Shown here piece by piece: positions 59,684 through 64,000 of a stretch of 64,000 bases of DNA. The stretch is from Pseudonocardia sp. 73-21. Its GTDB lineage: Bacteria; Actinomycetota; Actinomycetes; Mycobacteriales; Pseudonocardiaceae. The position numbers and the translations under genes are program-made. The DNA is taken from assembly GCF_001899645.1 (NCBI RefSeq), contig NZ_MKVV01000075.1:1-64000 (forward strand), read 5' to 3'. How positions within the stretch are numbered: the first letter of the stretch is position 1; each line of letters begins with the position of its first letter. The notes below the pieces were generated by a model. That model had not been told where the DNA came from. It saw only the letters and a list, made by a program, of their open reading frames with translations, and made no database searches.

Positions 59684-60694
59684 TCAGATCGTCGGCGGAA
59701 GGAAGCCGATCTTGTCGTGGACGGCGGCCAAAGTCGCGCTGGAGACCTCACGCGCCCGGGTGGCGCCCTTGGCCAGCACCCGGTCGAGCTCGGCCGGGTC
59801 GTCCATGTAGCCGCGTACCCGTTCCGCGAGCGGAGTAGTGAACTCCGCGACGATCTCGGCGAGATCCTTCTTCAGGTCGCCGTAGCCCTTGCCCGCGTAC
59901 TCGGCCTCCAGCTCGGAGATCTTCCGGTCGGTGAGCGCCGCGTAGATCGTCAGCAGGTTGGAGACGCCCGCCTTGGCCTCGGGGTCGAAGCGGATCTCCC
60001 GCTCGGCGTCGGTGACGGCCGAGCGGATCTTCTTCGCGCTGACCTTCGGGTCGTCGAGCAGGTTGACGATGCCGGCGGGGCTGGAGCTGGACTTGCTCAT
60101 CTTCGCCGTGGGGTCCTGCAGGTCCTGGATCTTCGCGGTGCCGGCGAGGATGTAGGGCTCGGGCACGGTGAGCGTCTTCCCGAACCGGGAGTTGAAGCGC
60201 TGCGCGAGATCGCGCGTGAGCTCGACGTGCTGGCGCTGGTCCTCGCCGACGGGCACCCGGTCGGCGTGGTAGAGCAGGATGTCGGCGGCCTGCAGGATCG
60301 GGTAGGTGAACAGCCCGACGGTGCTGCGGTCGGTCTGCTGCTTGGCCGACTTGTCCTTGAACTGCGTCATCCGGCTGGCCTCGCCGAAGCCGGTCAGGCA
60401 GCCGAGCACCCACTCCAGCTGCGCGTGCTCGGGCACGTGCGACTGCACGAACACCGTGCAGCGCCCGGGATCCAGCCCCAGCGCGAGGAGCTGCGCGACG
60501 CCGTTGCGGGTGCGGTCGGCGAGCGTCTTCGGGTCGTGCTCGACGGTGATCGCGTGCAGGTCGGGCACGAAGTAGAACGCGTCGTGGTCGTCCTGCAGGG
60601 CCACCCATTGCCGCACCGCGCCCAGGTAGTTGCCGAGGTGGAACGAGTCGGCGGTCGGCTGGATGCCGGAGAGAACCCTGGGGCGGTCGGTCAT
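59684..60694 (-). CDS. trpS: Tryptophan--tRNA ligase
   Basis: A 336-residue class Ic aminoacyl-tRNA synthetase: RVLSGIQPTADSFHLGNYLGAV (HIGH motif as FHLG), ATP/Trp pocket (YFVPDLHAITV), VGEDQRQHVELTRDLAQRFN, and KMSKS in AKMSKSSSSPAG. It charges tRNA-Trp. ATG 60694 is the start. Operon with yihY. Confidence 0.97.
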   Translation of the reverse strand: MTDRPRVLSGIQPTADSFHLGNYLGAVRQWVALQDDHDAFYFVPDLHAITVEHDPKTLADRTRNGVAQLLALGLDPGRCTVFVQSHVPEHAQLEWVLGCLTGFGEASRMTQFKDKSAKQQTDRSTVGLFTYPILQAADILLYHADRVPVGEDQRQHVELTRDLAQRFNSRFGKTLTVPEPYILAGTAKIQDLQDPTAKMSKSSSSPAGIVNLLDDPKVSAKKIRSAVTDAEREIRFDPEAKAGVSNLLTIYAALTDRKISELEAEYAGKGYGDLKKDLAEIVAEFTTPLAERVRGYMDDPAELDRVLAKGATRAREVSSATLAAVHDKIGFLPPTI

Positions 60695-60749
60695 GGGGTG
60701 ATTCTTCCAGTCGTCCACAGGCGATACCGGTCGGGCGGACATAGGCTCT

Positions 60750-61622
60750 GTGATCGTGGAATCCCCCGAACTGATCACGGTCGACGCCGGCCCCGTGGGC
60801 CTCGGCGCCCGCTCGTGGAAGGCTGGCTCCGGACGCCCGGTGCTGCTCGTGCACGGCCTGTCCTCCAACGCCCGCCTCTGGGACGGCGTGGGCTCCCACC
60901 TCGCCGCCACCGGGCACCCCGTCGTGGCCGTCGACCTGCGCGGGCACGGCACGTCCGCGCCCGTTTCCGACACCGACGACGAGGACGACCTCGACGCCCC
61001 GGCCGTCGACGCCACGCAGGCCGCGGCCCGGGACCTGGCCAACGTCTGCGCGAGCCTGGGCTGGAGGGATCCGGTCGTCGCGGGCCAGTCCTGGGGCGGC
61101 AACGTCGTCCTCCAGCTCGCCGCCGACCGCCCCGACCTCGTGCACGGCCTCGCCCTCGTCGACGGCGGCTGGCTGCACCTGGGCGACCAGTTCCCCACCC
61201 TCGACGACGCGTGGGGCGTCCTGGCCCCGCCGCGCTTCGACGGCATGACGGCCGACCGGCTGCGCGGGATGCTCACGTCCGGCCACTCCGGCTGGGAGCC
61301 CTGGGCCATCGACGCCACGCTGGCCAACCTCCGCGAGGACGACGACGGGCTGGTCTCCCCGTGGCTGAGCCGCGAGCGCCACCGCGCCATCGTCGGCAGC
61401 ATGCTCCGCCACCAGCCCCGCAAGCTCTACCCGCTCGTGCGCTGCCCCGTCCTGCTCCTGGCCGCGGTGTCCGAGCAGGGGCCGGGCCGCAAGGGCGAGC
61501 TGCTCGCCGAGGCCGCCGCCGGGCTGGCGCACGCGGAGGTCGTCGAGTTCCGGGGCGGCGACCACGACCTGCACGCGCAGTACCCCGAGCGCGTGGCCGA
61601 CCTGATCGGAGGACTCGCATGA
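60750..61622 (+). CDS. Alpha/beta hydrolase
   Basis: A 290-residue alpha/beta hydrolase: VLLVHGLSSNARLWDGV (oxyanion), VVAVDLRGHGTSAP, nucleophile Ser in VAGQSWGGNVVLQL, catalytic His in GDHDLHAQYPERV. Starts at GTG 60750 (or 60756). Substrate unknown. Divergent from trpS; ATGA overlap with the next gene couples their translation. Confidence 0.9.
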   Translation: MIVESPELITVDAGPVGLGARSWKAGSGRPVLLVHGLSSNARLWDGVGSHLAATGHPVVAVDLRGHGTSAPVSDTDDEDDLDAPAVDATQAAARDLANVCASLGWRDPVVAGQSWGGNVVLQLAADRPDLVHGLALVDGGWLHLGDQFPTLDDAWGVLAPPRFDGMTADRLRGMLTSGHSGWEPWAIDATLANLREDDDGLVSPWLSRERHRAIVGSMLRHQPRKLYPLVRCPVLLLAAVSEQGPGRKGELLAEAAAGLAHAEVVEFRGGDHDLHAQYPERVADLIGGLA

Positions 61623-62863
61623 ACGCCGGCCGGTTGGTGATCATGGGTTCGGGCGAGACCGCCCCCACCATGGTGGAGGTGCACCGCTCCACGCTGCGCG
61701 CGGCGGGCGACGGGCCGTCGCTGCTGCTCGACACCCCGTACGGCTTCCAGGAGAACGCCGACGACATCACGGAGAAGGCGCTGACCTACTTCTCCCGCAA
61801 CGTGGGGCGCACGCTCACACCGCTGCCCTGGCGCCACCGCATCGAGGGCACCGAGCTCGACCGGGCGCTCGCCGCCGTCCGCGGGGCCCGGTCGGTGTTC
61901 GCGGGCCCCGGCAGCCCCACCTACGCGCTGCGGGTGTGGGCCGGCACCGGCTTCGACGACGCCGTGGCCGCGCTTGCCGCGTCGGGCGGCACGGTCACGT
62001 TCGCCAGCGCCGCGGCCCTCACCATCGGCGTCGTCACGGTGCCGGTGTACGAGATCTACAAGAGCGGCGCGGACCCGGCGTGGGCGCAGGGGACCAACCT
62101 CCTCGAACGTCTGACGGGCCTGCGCGCGGCGCTGATCCCGCACTACGACAACACCGAGGGCGGCACGCACTCCACCAACTTCTGCTACCTCGGCGAGCGG
62201 CGCCTGCGGTTCCTGGAGGGTTCGCTGCCCGAGGGCGCGCACGTCATCGGCGTGGACGAGCACACGGCGCTCGTGTTCGACCTCGGGGCCGGCACCGCGC
62301 AGGTGCTGGGCAACGGCAGGGTGACGGTCCGCCACGACGGCGAGTCCCGGGTCCTCACGAGCGGCACGACGGTGGAGACGGCGTCGCTCGCCGCCCGCGA
62401 GTCGGGGTCTGCGAGCGCGCGAGTCCGGGTCTCCGCGTCACCGAGTCGCGCCGAGAGTGAGCCGACGCTCGCCTCCTCGCTCCGCGACGCCGCCGACCGC
62501 GCGCGCGTCGCGTTCGACAAGGCCCTCGGCGACCGCGACGCCGACGCGGCGGCCGCGGCCGTCCTCGAGCTGGAACAGGCGATCTCCGACTGGACGGCCG
62601 ACACCCTCCAGTCCGACGACGCCGACCACGCCCGCCGCACCCTGCGCGGCATGGTGCTCGAGCTGGCGACGGCGGCGGGCGAGGGCCTCGGGGACCCGGC
62701 CGCACGCATCGCCCCGTTGGTGGAGGCCCTCATCGAGCGCCGCGCCGCGGCCCGGGCGGCGAAGGACTTCGCCACCTCCGACGCGCTGCGCGACAAGCTG
62801 GCCGAGGCGGGGGTGGAGGTCCGGGACGGCGCCCAGGGCGCCGAGTGGTCGCTGAAGGCCTAG
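61619..62863 (+). CDS. Peptidase/GATase-like domain fused to a CysRS C-terminal-type domain
   Basis: A 414-residue fusion. Residues 1-250 resemble class I glutamine amidotransferase/cyanophycinase (S51-like) proteins: MNAGRLVIMGSGETAPTM, VFAGPGSPTYALRVW and VTFASAAALTIGVV (nucleophile elbow, Ser in FASAAA). The last ~130 residues (ALGDRDADAAAAAVLELEQAISDW ... ALIERRAAARAAKDFATSDALRDKLAEAGVEVRD) match the C-terminal DALR-like tail of cysteinyl-tRNA synthetase. The linker is encoded by a 22-nt repeat. Functions unknown; tRNA-Cys or thiol amino-acid peptidase are guesses. The fused form is probably ancestral, since both parts keep frame. Confidence 0.82.
   Translation: MNAGRLVIMGSGETAPTMVEVHRSTLRAAGDGPSLLLDTPYGFQENADDITEKALTYFSRNVGRTLTPLPWRHRIEGTELDRALAAVRGARSVFAGPGSPTYALRVWAGTGFDDAVAALAASGGTVTFASAAALTIGVVTVPVYEIYKSGADPAWAQGTNLLERLTGLRAALIPHYDNTEGGTHSTNFCYLGERRLRFLEGSLPEGAHVIGVDEHTALVFDLGAGTAQVLGNGRVTVRHDGESRVLTSGTTVETASLAARESGSASARVRVSASPSRAESEPTLASSLRDAADRARVAFDKALGDRDADAAAAAVLELEQAISDWTADTLQSDDADHARRTLRGMVLELATAAGEGLGDPAARIAPLVEALIERRAAARAAKDFATSDALRDKLAEAGVEVRDGAQGAEWSLKA
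62396..62461 (+). repeat. 22-nt repeat locus 9, in-frame inside the fusion gene
   Basis: CGCGAG(T/TC) cores at 62396, 62418 and 62440: exact 22-base spacing. Three copies are 66 bases, a multiple of three, so the frame is kept; they encode 22 residues of the interdomain linker. Confidence 0.93.
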
Positions 62864-62880
62864 GTCGATCACCCGACACC

Positions 62881-62917
62881 GCCGACTCGCGCACGGGAAA
62901 CCGCCGACTCGCGCGAG
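62881..62917 (-). repeat. 22-nt repeat locus 10
   Basis: CCGACTCGCG at 62882 and 62904, 22 bases apart, after the fusion gene stop; antisense to that gene and next to the eroded Ig-like gene. Confidence 0.9.
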
Positions 62918-62951
62918 TGGTGGTGAGTCCTTTCTGGCCGGTCCCTCCCAT

Positions 62952-63606
62952 GTGGGGGTAGCCTCGCTCGCGGTGTTCACCGGCGACGTGCCGGTCGCGC
63001 CGAACAACACCGTCAGGCGCGCAACGCCGACGGGTCCGGTCCGGAGTCGGCCCAGGCCGGCGGCACCACGCTCGGACCGGTCATCGCCAAGGCGGGCGCG
63101 GACTTCACCCTCGCCCGGGGGCACGGCCTCGAAGACGGTGGTGCTCTCCGATGAGGGAGACGGTCTCGGGGGCCACGTACCTGTGGCAGAAGACGACCCC
63201 GGGCCCGAAAACGCGGGGGCGATGGCCGACACCACGTCGGAGAACGCCAGCTTCACGCTGCCGCTGTTCGCCTGCCCGAGCACCAACGCACCGCTGACGT
63301 TCCGGCTGATGGTGACCACCGACGCCGGGTCGAAGTCGAGGTCGGTGACGTCCGCGTCGTCGGCACGGGCACCATGATCAAGGTGCACGCCGGCAGCCTC
63401 GCCGCACCGCTCATCGGCTCGCCGGTGGCGGTCACGGCGGCGGCGCCTCCCGGCATCGGGGACTTCTCGGTGCGGGTGCGCACCGGGCAGGCCAACCTGC
63501 CGGGGGCCGACCCGGGAACGGTGTGGGCCGGGCCCACCGGGGGCGGCACGGCCGGGCCGTTCACGATGACGAACGGCCAGGGGCACGGCACGATCCGAGG
63601 GCGTGC
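62952..63606 (+). pseudogene. Eroded secreted Ig/PKD-like domain protein gene
   Basis: Fragments of one protein are spread over three plus-strand frames: AGVFTGDVPVAPNNTV-like start, then NADGSGPESAQAGGTTLGPVIAKAGADFTLA in another frame, ETVSGATYLWQK, ENAGAMADTTSENASFTLPL and CPSTNAPLTFRLMVTTDAGSK in the first frame, and VGDVRVVGTGTMIKVHAGSLAAP in a third. The pattern is a typical PKD/Ig-like domain (WxKT...ENA.FT.P...PLTFRLTVTD.G). At least three frameshifts and internal loss make it non-functional. Frame calls are from inspection and approximate. Confidence 0.6.
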
Positions 63607-63768
63607 TCAGTCCTCGTCGTCGGCCGGGGCCTCGGGAGCCGGCCGGTGCACCTGCACCACACCGTTCTCGAGATCGATCGGGCCCAACCGCCACTTCTGG
63701 CCGTCGGCGTCCTCGCCCGCCTCGTCCTGGATCTTCGGTCCGGGGAACATCTCACCGAGTACGCCCAT
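63607..63768 (-). CDS. Small hypothetical protein (53 residues)
   Basis: MGVLGEMFPGPKIQDEAGEDADGQKWRLGPIDLENGVVQVHRPAPEAPADDED: an acidic, soluble-looking protein with no signal peptide. It starts at ATG 63768 (start read in the family context GLGEMFPGPKI). Resembles short actinobacterial proteins with GPIDLxxGVVxV, but I give no family name. A 42-nt palindrome lies 22 bases upstream. Confidence 0.6.
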   Translation of the reverse strand: MGVLGEMFPGPKIQDEAGEDADGQKWRLGPIDLENGVVQVHRPAPEAPADDED

Positions 63769-63790
63769 GACCGCCACGGTACGCCGGGGT

Positions 63791-63832
63791 CGTGCGCGGA
63801 AATCCGTGCTCCAGCACTGATTTCCGCGCACG
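63791..63832. repeat. 42-nt palindromic repeat, copy 6
   Basis: CGTGCGCGGAAATCCGTGCTCC ... GCACTGATTTCCGCGCACG, between the 53-residue gene and the next minus-strand gene end. A-type arms like copy 1. Confidence 0.93.
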
Positions 63833-63847
63833 GGCGGCGGCAGCCGC

Positions 63848-64000
63848 CTACGCCAGCGGCAGCAGTCTCGGCGCGGCACCGGCGGCGGGTTCCAGGCGCG
63901 CGACCGGCTCCTTGTAGGTGGTGCTGCGCTGACGGACCGGCCGACCCGCTACGGCCGCGATCTCCTTGAGCTCCGCCACCGTTCGGGCCGACCCGTTCTC
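63848..64000 (-). CDS. C-terminal 50 residues of a gene cut by the window edge
   Basis: The minus-strand frame ends ENGSARTVAELKEIAAVAGRPVRQRSTTYKEP then VARLEPAAGAAPRLLPLA and TAG at 63850. The GRPVRQRSTTY pattern is like the C-terminus of CofH/FbiC or Mqn-type radical SAM proteins, but with so little sequence I do not assign it. It runs off the right edge. Confidence 0.6.
   Translation of the reverse strand, partial: ENGSARTVAELKEIAAVAGRPVRQRSTTYKEPVARLEPAAGAAPRLLPLA

Noticed and set aside
58715..61618. Very long open frame on + strand upstream of the fusion gene, opposite yihY and trpS
   Set aside because: It is the antisense of two clear genes and is Arg/His/Asp-rich; only the part from 61619 has domain signatures.

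Overview
A high-GC (about 73%) window on a chromosome of a mycolata-related actinomycete, most likely a Pseudonocardia or another Pseudonocardiaceae member. The reasons are extreme GC at third codon positions, many GTG starts, an EspG-like protein, mycothiol-type DinB proteins, a conservon (cvn) operon, and a gene order recalling the M. tuberculosis birA-accD5-accE5-maf-sseA-sufE-accA3 and lpdA-deoD-pmmB-upp-add-deoA-cdd blocks. No rRNA, tRNA, transposase, integrase or CRISPR array was seen.

Layout. 0.1-3.3 kb: complete four-gene conservon (sensor kinase, Roadblock, DUF742, small GTPase). 3.3-6.7 kb, minus strand: Uma2-like protein, HMG-CoA lyase, PH-domain membrane protein, a doubtful ORF, biotin protein ligase. 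6.9-13.9 kb: acyl-CoA carboxylase beta and epsilon subunits, DUF427, a membrane protein, a two-component pair, two tiny membrane proteins, Maf, rhodanese, SufE. 14.0-21.2 kb: a block separating sufE from the carboxylase alpha subunit. It holds a three-gene operon with overlapping ends (TIGR04222-type membrane protein with a Cys/Gly tail, DUF692/MNIO enzyme, helical partner), then TetR-glycosyltransferase, VOC/MarR, and AraC-acyl-CoA dehydrogenase. 21.3-30 kb: carboxylase alpha subunit, GNAT, a degenerate exonuclease-like protein, EspG-like, LpdA-type quinone reductase, GGCT-like, DUF559, M20 amidohydrolase. 30.4-57.2 kb: Ser/Thr kinase, then a nucleoside salvage and catabolism region (PNP, phosphohexomutase, upp, deoC, aldehyde dehydrogenases, add, deoA, cdd, two BMP lipoproteins and an ABC nucleoside-type importer), mixed with hydrolases, regulators and three decayed genes. 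57.3-64 kb: D,D-carboxypeptidase, YihY, trpS, a hydrolase, a peptidase-like/CysRS-tail fusion, an eroded Ig-like pseudogene, and the C-terminal end of a cut-off gene.

How genes work together. BMP-type binding proteins and the ABC importer would bring in nucleosides. Add and Cdd deaminate them, PNP and DeoA release bases and (deoxy)ribose-1-phosphate, a mutase and DeoC lead to acetaldehyde plus glyceraldehyde-3-phosphate, aldehyde dehydrogenase removes the acetaldehyde, and Upp recycles uracil. BirA biotinylates the BCCP domain of the carboxylase alpha subunit.

The two most unusual things are: (1) two families of dispersed short repeats, a 42-nt palindrome (6 copies) and a modular element of strict 22-nt period (about 10 loci) that usually lies just past stop codons in sense orientation but also sits in-frame inside genes; and (2) the DUF692/MNIO operon, whose adjacent membrane protein ends in a regular Cys-Gly4-Cys-Gly4-Cys tail that looks like a modification substrate.
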